Positions 16,637 to 23,748 of a stretch of DNA of 64,000 bases are shown in pieces. Position 1 is the stretch's first letter. Each line of letters opens with the position of its first letter. Below the pieces are notes generated by a model. The model was not told the origin of the DNA. It worked only from the letters and a program-made list of their open reading frames with translations, and made no database searches. The stretch spans positions 7,866,001 through 7,930,000 of the forward strand of contig NZ_CP140772.1 of NCBI RefSeq assembly GCF_037893185.1, written 5' to 3'. Source of the stretch: Chitinophaga sp. 180180018-3 (GTDB lineage: Bacteria; Bacteroidota; Bacteroidia; Chitinophagales; Chitinophagaceae). Both the position numbers and the translations under genes were made by a program.

Positions 16637-17281
16637 ATGATTGAAATACAACAATTCACTTTTGGTCCTTTACAAGAAAACACTATCCTGCTTATTAACG
16701 GGAAAAAGGAGTGTATAATTATAGACCCAGGATGTTATTTTCAAGACGAAAGAAAAGAATTATTACAATATATACAAACGCACGGGCTAAATGTTATAAG
16801 ATTATTGAATACCCACTGCCACTTTGATCATATCTTCGGAAACAAGCTAATATCGGACACGTATAAACTCCGCCCCGAATATCATGAGCTGGAACAGCCG
16901 GTACTGGACAGTTCGCAACAGGTGGGCGCCATGTATAATATTCCCTTCGAACCCTCTCCGGTTGCCGGCAGATACCTGCAGGAGGGAGAAAAGATCCCCT
17001 TTGGTTCGGATGAACTGATTGTACTGTTTACTCCCGGTCACTCGCCAGGGAGCGTGTCTTTCTATTGTCCCGGCCAGCAGTTTGTAGTGGGCGGCGATGC
17101 CCTGTTTTTCCAGAGTATCGGGCGTACCGATCTTCCCGGAGGCAATCACCATACCCTGCTGAAAAGCATACGGGAACAGCTATTCGTATTGCCGGACGAG
17201 GTGCGGGTATTCCCCGGCCATGGCCCTGCTACCAGTATCGGGTTCGAAAAAAGACATAACCCCTTCCTGCAGGAAGAATAG
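16637..17281 (+). CDS. MBL-fold metallo-hydrolase (glyoxalase II-like)
   Basis: A 214-residue metallo-beta-lactamase-fold hydrolase. The metal-binding motif is NTHCHFDH (about 58-65), with further ligands in FTPGHSPGS (about 137-145), GGDALF (about 155-160) and FPGHGPATS near the end. The compact length and the GDALFFQSIGRTDLPGG block fit the YcbL/glyoxalase II-like group, which hydrolyses thioesters such as S-lactoylglutathione analogues. The substrate here is not determined. It is divergent from the 13175-16576 gene, with a 60-nt gap between starts. Confidence 0.92.
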   Translation: MIEIQQFTFGPLQENTILLINGKKECIIIDPGCYFQDERKELLQYIQTHGLNVIRLLNTHCHFDHIFGNKLISDTYKLRPEYHELEQPVLDSSQQVGAMYNIPFEPSPVAGRYLQEGEKIPFGSDELIVLFTPGHSPGSVSFYCPGQQFVVGGDALFFQSIGRTDLPGGNHHTLLKSIREQLFVLPDEVRVFPGHGPATSIGFEKRHNPFLQEE

Positions 17282-17291
17282 GATATAACTA

Positions 17292-17337
17292 TTGCAGCAG
17301 ATGATACAGCTTGCCGGGCCTGTATTATCTGCTGCAA
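17292..17337. terminator. Hairpin between convergent MBL and flippase genes
   Basis: Arms 17292-17309 and 17320-17337 form an 18-bp stem (TTGCAGCAGATgATACAG) with a single G-T wobble and a 10-nt loop. It sits between two convergent stops and is followed by TTTT on the plus strand. Confidence 0.7.
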
Positions 17338-17363
17338 CAGTTTTGAATATCTCTCTATATAAA

Positions 17364-18920
17364 TTACCGCTTTATAAACCGGCCAATTACCGGTAATTTG
17401 GCAAATTCGCGCTTTTCCATCCGGAAAATGAACCAGCCATACGCGAAAAAGAAGAAGGTAGCTACTAAGAGCGACAGTGGCCGGAGGGCATAAATATTAT
17501 CAGGTGATAGCAGCCTGGAATTCAGCCAGTTGAACACATAGTATACCATTATTGCCAATCCCACATAGGTAATGAGTTTAGGAAGATGGTAAGGGATCGG
17601 GTAATACTTCTGCCCCAGCAGATAACAGATGATCATCTGTACGAAATAACACACCATGGTGGCTAACGCAGCCCCATAATACCCCATTACAGGTATCCAC
17701 CAGTAATTGAGCAGGAAGGCGAGTACTGCAGTGATGAGCGTGATCACCGCGCCGGTTTTGGTCCGGTCGGTGAGCTTGAACCAGATCGTCAGGTTGTAAT
17801 AGATACCCAGGAACATATTGGCCAGCAGTAAAACCGGTACTATCCGCATGCCCTGATAATAGAAGGGAGTCCGGAGGAAAGCTTTCCATATATTCAGGTA
17901 AAGACTAACGAAAAGGAACATGAAGCATAGCATGATTACAAACAGCTTCATGATCCTGGCGTATATCTTCCGGGGATCCCCGCTTTCCGCCTGCTTGAAA
18001 AAATAAGGTTCCGCACCTAACCTGAACGCTTGTATGAACATAGTGATCAGGATCGCCAGTTTATAGTTGGCACTATAGAGCGCAATGATCTCCTTTTTGG
18101 CTTCCATGTCATCCCCTGGAAGAAACTGCGGCAGGAACCAGGCCCTGTCGAAAGTTTCGTTCACCATGCCAGCCATCCCCACAATGATCAGTGGGAGGGC
18201 GTAGTGCATCATCTGTTTCCACAGGCCGGAATTGAACTTCCATTCTATTTTGCTGATCTGAGGCAGGAAAAGCACCAGGGTGATTGCACTGCCCAGCATG
18301 TTACTCAGGTAAATGTAACCCGTCTGCTCGCTTCCGCTGCTGACATCCGGCAGCCAGTGATGGCCGGAAGCATACAGTTTCGGGCAGATGACCAGGAAAA
18401 ATATGTTGAAGAAGATAGTAGTCACGATCCCGGCTATACGAATGGCTGCATATTTCATCGGCCTGCCTTCCAGTCGGAGCTGGGCAAAGGGAATGGCCGT
18501 CAGTGCGTCAAAAGCCATCAGCAACACCACATACGTATAATAAGCGGGATGCCCCGCCAGCCCAGCCAGCTCGCCTGCGTATGAGTTGATCACCGGCGAT
18601 CTGAGCATCAGCATCAACAGGGTGATGCTGATCGTTGAAAGAATCAGGGAAATAGTGGAAGTACCCAGTACATGCGCTTTGTTCTCTTTTTTGGCGAAAC
18701 GGAAAAACGCGGTTTCCATTCCGTAAGTCAGCACAATATTGGCAAATGGGATATAGGCATACACATTCGACATTTCCCCGAATGAGGCACGGGATAAGAT
18801 AGTCAGATAAAATGGGGTAAGAAAATAATTGAGCAGCTTGCTCACTATATTACTTAACCCGTAAAATATCGTTTGTCCTGCCAGGTTCTTTATACTCAAT
18901 TCCCAATTATTTTGGCGCAA
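17364..18920 (-). CDS. Polysaccharide flippase (Wzx/MATE-type oligosaccharide exporter)
   Basis: A 518-residue protein with about 14 predicted membrane helices and the MVF/MATE fold pattern of lipopolysaccharide or polysaccharide flippases: amphipathic N-terminus with LAGQTIFYGLSNIVSKLLNYFLTPFYL, paired six-helix halves, and a basic C-terminus. It is expected to translocate lipid-linked sugars across the inner membrane. No glycan cluster lies next to it, so the substrate cannot be inferred. The arfB gene lies 22 nt upstream on the same strand. Confidence 0.88.
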   Translation of the reverse strand: MRQNNWELSIKNLAGQTIFYGLSNIVSKLLNYFLTPFYLTILSRASFGEMSNVYAYIPFANIVLTYGMETAFFRFAKKENKAHVLGTSTISLILSTISITLLMLMLRSPVINSYAGELAGLAGHPAYYTYVVLLMAFDALTAIPFAQLRLEGRPMKYAAIRIAGIVTTIFFNIFFLVICPKLYASGHHWLPDVSSGSEQTGYIYLSNMLGSAITLVLFLPQISKIEWKFNSGLWKQMMHYALPLIIVGMAGMVNETFDRAWFLPQFLPGDDMEAKKEIIALYSANYKLAILITMFIQAFRLGAEPYFFKQAESGDPRKIYARIMKLFVIMLCFMFLFVSLYLNIWKAFLRTPFYYQGMRIVPVLLLANMFLGIYYNLTIWFKLTDRTKTGAVITLITAVLAFLLNYWWIPVMGYYGAALATMVCYFVQMIICYLLGQKYYPIPYHLPKLITYVGLAIMVYYVFNWLNSRLLSPDNIYALRPLSLLVATFFFFAYGWFIFRMEKREFAKLPVIGRFIKR

Positions 18921-18942
18921 ATTACGAATTACGGACTACCAA

Positions 18943-19344
18943 TTATTCATAATCTCCGTTTCTGCGCTGCTGCTTCTTTTCAGACTGCCGCTTCTTAGAC
19001 GTCAGCCTTTTTTCTTTGGCTGCTTTCGATGGCCGGGTAGGTACTCTCTTCTTGCGGGGTATCAGTGCTTTACTGATAAGGTCGTTCATTTTAACGATCA
19101 CTTCCTGCTTGTTACCAAGCTGGGTACGCTCCGTCTGCGATTTTACCTGCAACAGGCCTTCCGCATTGATACGGTTAGCCAGCTTCTCCATTAAAACAGT
19201 TTTTTGTTCCGGGGTTAACAGGGCAGAAGTCATGATGTGGAAATACCCTTCTACCATCGTTTCCACCTTATTCACATTTTGCCCGCCACTACCGCCACTG
19301 CGTGCTGTACGGAATGTGATTTCAGGGGTCACATCAATTTTCAT
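18943..19344 (-). CDS. arfB: Alternative ribosome-rescue peptidyl-tRNA hydrolase ArfB-like
   Basis: A 133-residue release-factor-like protein that hydrolyses peptidyl-tRNA on stalled ribosomes. It has the catalytic GGQ at 20-22 within GGSGGQNVNKVET, a compact RF domain, and a lysine/arginine-rich C-terminal tail (PRKKRVPTRPSKAAKEKR and on) that in ArfB enters the empty mRNA channel. It lacks the codon-recognition domain of RF1/RF2. The short length and basic tail separate it from full release factors. It precedes the flippase gene by 22 nt. Confidence 0.93.
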   Translation of the reverse strand: MKIDVTPEITFRTARSGGSGGQNVNKVETMVEGYFHIMTSALLTPEQKTVLMEKLANRINAEGLLQVKSQTERTQLGNKQEVIVKMNDLISKALIPRKKRVPTRPSKAAKEKRLTSKKRQSEKKQQRRNGDYE

Positions 19345-19489
19345 TTTAAAAATAATTTAAATATAAGAGTGTTTAAAACTGCAAGTTATTTAAAATGCTT
19401 CGAAAATGCCGGTTTTAAAACACTTTTCCACGGGGTAGATCAGTAATCAAACCATTTCAATTAATTTCCCGTTTCTTAAAAGAGGAATT

Positions 19490-19942
19490 ATGAGGGTAGT
19501 TATACAAAGGGTGAGTGCTGCATCCGTAACAGTAGATGGAGCGGTGACCGGCCAGATCGGGCAGGGACTGCTGGTACTGTTGGGTATTGAAGATGCCGAC
19601 ACTGCTGAAGATATCCATTGGCTGAGTGCCAAGATTGTTCAGCTCCGGATCTTCAACGATGACGCAGGTGTCATGAATCTGTCCGTGAAAGATGTACATG
19701 GCGACGTTCTGTTGGTAAGCCAGTTTACGCTCCACGCATCTACCAAAAAAGGAAACCGGCCTTCGTATATCCGTGCCAGTAAACCCGATACAGCGATCCC
19801 TCTATACGAAAAAATGATCCATCAACTGGAACAGGATTTGGATACCACCATCCAGCGGGGAATTTTCGGTGCAGATATGAAGGTGGCACTGGTGAACGAT
19901 GGCCCCGTTACCATAATTATTGATTCACATAACCGGGAATAA
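19490..19942 (+). CDS. dtd: D-aminoacyl-tRNA deacylase
   Basis: A 150-residue DTD that removes D-amino acids (and glycine from tRNA-Ala) from mischarged tRNAs. Both signature motifs are intact: SQFTLHAS (about 79-86) and DGPVT near 139-143, which place the gatekeeping cis-Gly-Pro dipeptide. It is full length. A purine run (AGAGGAA) precedes the ATG. The next gene starts 25 nt downstream on the same strand. Confidence 0.96.
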   Translation: MRVVIQRVSAASVTVDGAVTGQIGQGLLVLLGIEDADTAEDIHWLSAKIVQLRIFNDDAGVMNLSVKDVHGDVLLVSQFTLHASTKKGNRPSYIRASKPDTAIPLYEKMIHQLEQDLDTTIQRGIFGADMKVALVNDGPVTIIIDSHNRE

Positions 19943-19967
19943 TTATCTTTAAATCAAAAAATAACCC

Positions 19968-20297
19968 ATGACCATCCAGGAAGCACAGGAAAAAATCGAT
20001 AACTGGATCAATACCACTGGTGTACGCTATTTTAGTGAACTCACCAATATGGCCATACTTACGGAAGAAGTCGGAGAAGTGGCGCGTATTATGGCCCGCA
20101 AATATGGCGACCAGTCATCGAAGGAAAGCGATAACAAAATGCTGCTGGCCGACGAGCTGGCCGATGTGATGTGGGTACTGCTCTGTCTTGCCAATCAAAC
20201 CGGTATTGACATGACAGTAGCCCTGGAAAAGAACTTCGAAAAGAAAAATATACGTGATGCTCAACGTCATCATAATAATCCTAAATTAAAATCCTGA
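19968..20297 (+). CDS. MazG-like nucleotide pyrophosphohydrolase
   Basis: A 109-residue all-alpha NTP pyrophosphatase of the MazG/dCTPase type, expected to clean non-canonical or excess nucleotides. Metal-binding acidic motifs are visible: EEVGEVAR (about 29-36) and LADELADVMW (about 62-71), with an RDAQRHHNN tail. It follows dtd by 25 nt, so both quality-control enzymes are probably co-transcribed. A GC-rich hairpin (20301-20319) follows the stop. Confidence 0.9.
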   Translation: MTIQEAQEKIDNWINTTGVRYFSELTNMAILTEEVGEVARIMARKYGDQSSKESDNKMLLADELADVMWVLLCLANQTGIDMTVALEKNFEKKNIRDAQRHHNNPKLKS

Positions 20298-20300
20298 GAT

Positions 20301-20319
20301 ACCGGCCTCACAGGCCGGT
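20301..20319 (+). terminator. Short GC-rich hairpin after the MazG-like gene
   Basis: ACCGGCCT, loop CAC, AGGCCGGT: an 8-bp perfect stem. There is no T-tract behind it (CAAAAC), and the YihY gene starts 16 nt later, so it may attenuate more than terminate. Confidence 0.5.
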
Positions 20320-20334
20320 CAAAACAATACCCTA

Positions 20335-21276
20335 ATGGCGGGAAAAGGCAAACTTAGAATATTCTGGCATGTGCTGAAGCAATCCGGTAGCGACTTTATG
20401 GACGATAAGGTGCTGAAGCTCAGTGCTGCCCTGGCCTACTACACCATCTTTTCAGTGGCTCCCATGCTGATCATCATTATCTTCCTCTGCGATCTGTTCC
20501 TGGGGAAAGATGCGATAGAAGGTAATATCTACGGCCAGATCCAGGGCCTGGTAGGCAGCGATGCCGCCTCCCAGATCCAGGCCATGATAAAAAATGCCTC
20601 TCTCTCCGGAGACATGAGCTGGGCTACCATCATAGGTTTCGGCACATTGATAATAGGTGCTACCGGGGTATTTGCTGAGATTCAGGATTCTATCAACTAT
20701 ATATGGCGACTGAAATCCAAGCCTAAAAAGAATGGTTTGCTGAGAATGTTGTTGAACAGACTGCTTTCTTTCTCCCTGGTGGTAAGCCTGGGATTTATAT
20801 TGCTGGTTTCCCTGGCAATCAACGGTCTGGTGGAACTTTTTTCTGTGCTGGTGGTAAAACTGTTGCCCGGTAAGGTCACTTCCGGCATACTCTTTTCCCT
20901 GGCCGATTTTATAGTGCCGTTTATTGTGATCGCCACCCTCTTTGCCATCATATTTAAGGTATTGCCAGATGCCCGGATCAAGTGGAAAGATGTCAGGGTA
21001 GGCGCAGTTGCCACTGCCATCCTTTTTATGATAGGAAAATTTGCCATCGGATACTACCTGGGCGCCAGCAAAGTAACCTCTACCTACGGAGCCGCCGGCT
21101 CTATCGTGATCATCCTGCTATGGGTGTATTACTCGGCCGCAATCCTTTATTTTGGTGCTGTTTTTACCCGGAACTATGTCCAGTATTTCGGTTCCAGGAT
21201 CTACCCCAACGACTATGCCGTGTGGATCAAACAGGTGGAAATACCGCATACTTCGGAACCGGTTGAGGAAGGGTAG
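20335..21276 (+). CDS. YihY/virulence factor BrkB family membrane protein
   Basis: A 313-residue inner-membrane protein of the YihY/BrkB family: the N-terminal segment with LAYYTIFSVAPML, about six membrane helices, a YGAAGSIVIILLWVYYSA block (about 248-265) and a final GAVFTRNYVQYFG segment. The family was once called RNase BN in error; it is now treated as a membrane protein of unknown transport or envelope role. It follows the MazG-like gene by 37 nt. Confidence 0.92.
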   Translation: MAGKGKLRIFWHVLKQSGSDFMDDKVLKLSAALAYYTIFSVAPMLIIIIFLCDLFLGKDAIEGNIYGQIQGLVGSDAASQIQAMIKNASLSGDMSWATIIGFGTLIIGATGVFAEIQDSINYIWRLKSKPKKNGLLRMLLNRLLSFSLVVSLGFILLVSLAINGLVELFSVLVVKLLPGKVTSGILFSLADFIVPFIVIATLFAIIFKVLPDARIKWKDVRVGAVATAILFMIGKFAIGYYLGASKVTSTYGAAGSIVIILLWVYYSAAILYFGAVFTRNYVQYFGSRIYPNDYAVWIKQVEIPHTSEPVEEG

Positions 21277-21330
21277 TCAAATATTTATAGTTTATTAAAT
21301 AATCGCATACGTATTTTCGAAATAGCCTTT

Positions 21331-21338
21331 TATCTTTG
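21331..21338 (+). promoter_or_regulatory. -7 box of glyS promoter, almost touching the start codon
   Basis: TATCTTTG is an exact TAnnTTTG match ending 7 nt before the glyS ATG (21346), so transcription would begin at or within a few bases of the start codon. Confidence 0.65.
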
Positions 21339-21345
21339 CGCCACT

Positions 21346-22776
21346 ATGTCTACAGATCAGAATAAATTCCAGGCGATTATATCGCATTGTAAAGAATATG
21401 GTTTTGTTTTTCCGTCCAGTGAAATATACGATGGTTTAAGCGCTGTATATGACTATGGCCAGTACGGATCAGAACTGAAAAAAAATATCAAGGATTACTG
21501 GTGGAAGAGCATGACCCAGCTCCATGAAAATATCGTGGGGATCGATGCTGCCATCTTCATGCACCCTACTACCTGGAAAGCATCCGGGCACGTGGATAAT
21601 TTCAGCGACCCGATGATCGATAACAAGGATAGCAAGAAACGCTATCGTGTAGATCACCTGATTGAAGGACACGCCGAAACATTGTCGTCCGAAGCCGGAG
21701 CTGCCCTCCTGGCCCAGATGGACGAACTCCTCAAGGAAAATGATTTCGCAGGGCTTAAAACCCTGATTGAAGATAACAAGATCAAATGTGCTGTCAGCGG
21801 CACAGCCAACTGGACAGATATTCGTCAGTTTAACCTGATGTTCTCCACTCAGCTGGGTAGTGTAACTGATGAAGCCAACGAAATTTACCTGCGCCCGGAA
21901 ACAGCTCAGGGTATCTTCGTGAACTTCCTGAACGTACAGAAAACCGGCAGGATGAAAGTGCCTTTCGGTATCGCACAGATTGGTAAAGCTTTCAGAAATG
22001 AAATCGTTGCCCGCCAGTTTATCTTCCGTATGCGCGAGTTCGAACAAATGGAAATGCAATTTTTTGTACGCCCTGGCACACAGCAGGAGTGGTACGAAAA
22101 ATGGAAGGAAGAACGTATGCAGTGGCACCTGAGCCTCGGCATTGATCCGGCAAAATACCATTTCAAGGATCACGTGAAATTAGCCCACTATGCTGATGCG
22201 GCGGTGGATATCGAATACGAATTCCCATTTGGTTTCAGAGAAGTGGAAGGTATACATTCCCGCACCGATTTCGATCTGAAACAACACCAGGAATACAGCC
22301 GTAAAAAGATCCAGTACTTCGATACAGAAATCAATCAGAACTACGTACCCTACGTCATCGAAACGTCCATCGGGCTTGATCGTATGTTCCTGCTGACGGT
22401 TTGTAACGCCTACGAAGAAGAAGATCTGAGTACCGCGGAAAAACAGGACAGTCGCGTGGTGATGCGTTTCCCGGCGAAGCTGGCGCCCATTAAACTGGCT
22501 ATCTTCCCGCTTACCAAAAAAGATGGACTACCTGAGCTGGCAAAACAACTGATGGATGATTGTAAGTACTCCTTCCATTGTTTTTATGAGGAGAAAGATG
22601 CGATCGGTAAGCGCTATCGTCGTCAGGATGCGATCGGTACTCCTTTCTGTGTAACCGTAGATCATCAAACCATAGAAGACGGTACTGTTACCATCCGCTA
22701 CCGCGATACCATGGAACAGGAAAGGATTCCGATGTCGCAGGTGAAACAGCGGGTGCTCGAGAGAATTACGAATTAA
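21346..22776 (+). CDS. glyS: Glycine--tRNA ligase (homodimeric type)
   Basis: A class II aminoacyl-tRNA synthetase of the alpha2 GlyRS type, 476 residues. It shows the N-terminal GFVFPSSEIYDGL motif, class II motif 2 (FRNE, within IGKAFRNEIVARQF near 215-225), motif 3 (ETSIGLDRMFL, near 340) and a C-terminal anticodon-binding domain. It charges tRNA-Gly. The -7 box lies only 7 nt upstream, so the mRNA may be leaderless. Its last codons (R-I-T-N-stop) lie inside the 51-bp palindrome that follows. Confidence 0.98.
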   Translation: MSTDQNKFQAIISHCKEYGFVFPSSEIYDGLSAVYDYGQYGSELKKNIKDYWWKSMTQLHENIVGIDAAIFMHPTTWKASGHVDNFSDPMIDNKDSKKRYRVDHLIEGHAETLSSEAGAALLAQMDELLKENDFAGLKTLIEDNKIKCAVSGTANWTDIRQFNLMFSTQLGSVTDEANEIYLRPETAQGIFVNFLNVQKTGRMKVPFGIAQIGKAFRNEIVARQFIFRMREFEQMEMQFFVRPGTQQEWYEKWKEERMQWHLSLGIDPAKYHFKDHVKLAHYADAAVDIEYEFPFGFREVEGIHSRTDFDLKQHQEYSRKKIQYFDTEINQNYVPYVIETSIGLDRMFLLTVCNAYEEEDLSTAEKQDSRVVMRFPAKLAPIKLAIFPLTKKDGLPELAKQLMDDCKYSFHCFYEEKDAIGKRYRRQDAIGTPFCVTVDHQTIEDGTVTIRYRDTMEQERIPMSQVKQRVLERITN

Positions 22777-22872
22777 GAATTACGAATTACGGATAAGAGC
22801 GAAGACCTTAGCAAATTAATAGCTAAGGTCTTCGCTCTTATCCGTAATTCGTAATTCTTAATTCGTAATTCT
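22762..22872. repeat. 51-bp perfect palindrome (AATTACGAATTA type, GCGAAGACCTTAGC core)
   Basis: Arms 22762-22812 and 22822-22872 are exact reverse complements over 51 nt with a 9-nt loop. The outer arm is built of AATTACGAATTA-like direct repeats; the inner arm carries GCGAAGACCTTAGC (22799-22812), which recurs at 35015-35027 and, with two changes, at 61902-61915. It starts inside the end of glyS and stops one base before the stop codon of the convergent gene, so it fills the whole gap. It probably acts as a bidirectional terminator. Confidence 0.88.
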
Positions 22873-23595
22873 TTATCCGTACAGCTCCTGATGTATCGCA
22901 TGCCTGTCGTATCCCATCGCCTGGATACGTTGCTTTGCCTCATCAATCATGGCTTTCCAGCCACAAAGGAAAAAGTTGGCAGGCCTTTTATCTTCGCGGA
23001 GCATTTCTTCATATACCTGATGCACGTATCCTTTTCTCCCGAGCCAGTTTTCTTCCCGGGAAAGTGTAGGTATGAAAGTAAATCCGGGCAGGGTACCGGC
23101 CAGGTCACGCATTTCCTGTGCATAAAGCAGGTCGCGCTCATACCGGCAACCAAAGATCAGATGAATGGGCGCGTGAGGTACGGCATGTTCGCGTATGTAA
23201 TGTGCCATCGACCGGAATGGCGCAATGCCGGTGCCGGTGCAGATGAGAAATAATTCCTTGTCTAACGGTTCCGGTAATACGAAAACTCCCTGGGGCCCCC
23301 TTAGCAGTAATTCGCTTCCTTCCCGTATCTCATTAAAAAGATAAGTACTGCCGGCGCCACCTTCCAGCAATACGATCACCAGCTCAATTACATTCGTACC
23401 ATCGGGATGCGATGCGATTGAATAGCTGCGCCACCGTTTGTTCTTTTTTTCGTGGATGGGAAGGTCCAGGGTCACAAACTGCCCTGGCTTGAAATCGAAA
23501 CGCTCCATGTCCGGAATCTGTATCCAAAACCGGCGAGTATTGTGGGTTTCATCCACTAGCTTTGTTACAATGCCTGTATGCCATACATCCAGCAT
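22873..23595 (-). CDS. Ferredoxin/flavodoxin--NADP(H) reductase-like FAD oxidoreductase
   Basis: A 240-residue two-domain FNR-fold protein. The FAD domain has the RxYSIA signature (WRSYSIAS, about 55-62) and the flavin loop near 88-93. The NAD(P) domain starts with LICTGTGIAPFRSM (about 116-129), then an FGCRYERDLLY segment and ends in FFLCGWKAMIDEAKQRI. It transfers electrons between NAD(P)H and a small redox protein; there is no fused 2Fe-2S domain, so the partner is elsewhere. It is divergent from mfd across 153 nt. Confidence 0.9.
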   Translation of the reverse strand: MLDVWHTGIVTKLVDETHNTRRFWIQIPDMERFDFKPGQFVTLDLPIHEKKNKRWRSYSIASHPDGTNVIELVIVLLEGGAGSTYLFNEIREGSELLLRGPQGVFVLPEPLDKELFLICTGTGIAPFRSMAHYIREHAVPHAPIHLIFGCRYERDLLYAQEMRDLAGTLPGFTFIPTLSREENWLGRKGYVHQVYEEMLREDKRPANFFLCGWKAMIDEAKQRIQAMGYDRHAIHQELYG

Positions 23596-23732
23596 AGGAG
23601 TAGAGTTTGGTCTTATTGAATTTAATGAAATTTTACCATTTTACTATGGAGATATTTTTTTATTCATATTTTTTGCCATGAGACCGGCAGGAAATATCCT
23701 TCCTGACGCCTCGCTGATTTGTGAAAACTTCG

Positions 23733-23740
23733 TACCTTTG
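23733..23740 (+). promoter_or_regulatory. -7 box of mfd promoter
   Basis: TACCTTTG, an exact TAnnTTTG match, ends 8 nt before the mfd ATG at 23749, implying a leader of only a few bases. A TTTG at 23718-23721 is too close (11 nt) to be a standard -33 box. Confidence 0.6.
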
Positions 23741-23748
23741 CATTCTTC

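Noticed and set aside
22763..22795. AATTACGAATTA direct repeats as a CRISPR or attachment site
   Set aside because: Too short and without unique spacers; they form one arm of a palindrome and recur as such at other loci.
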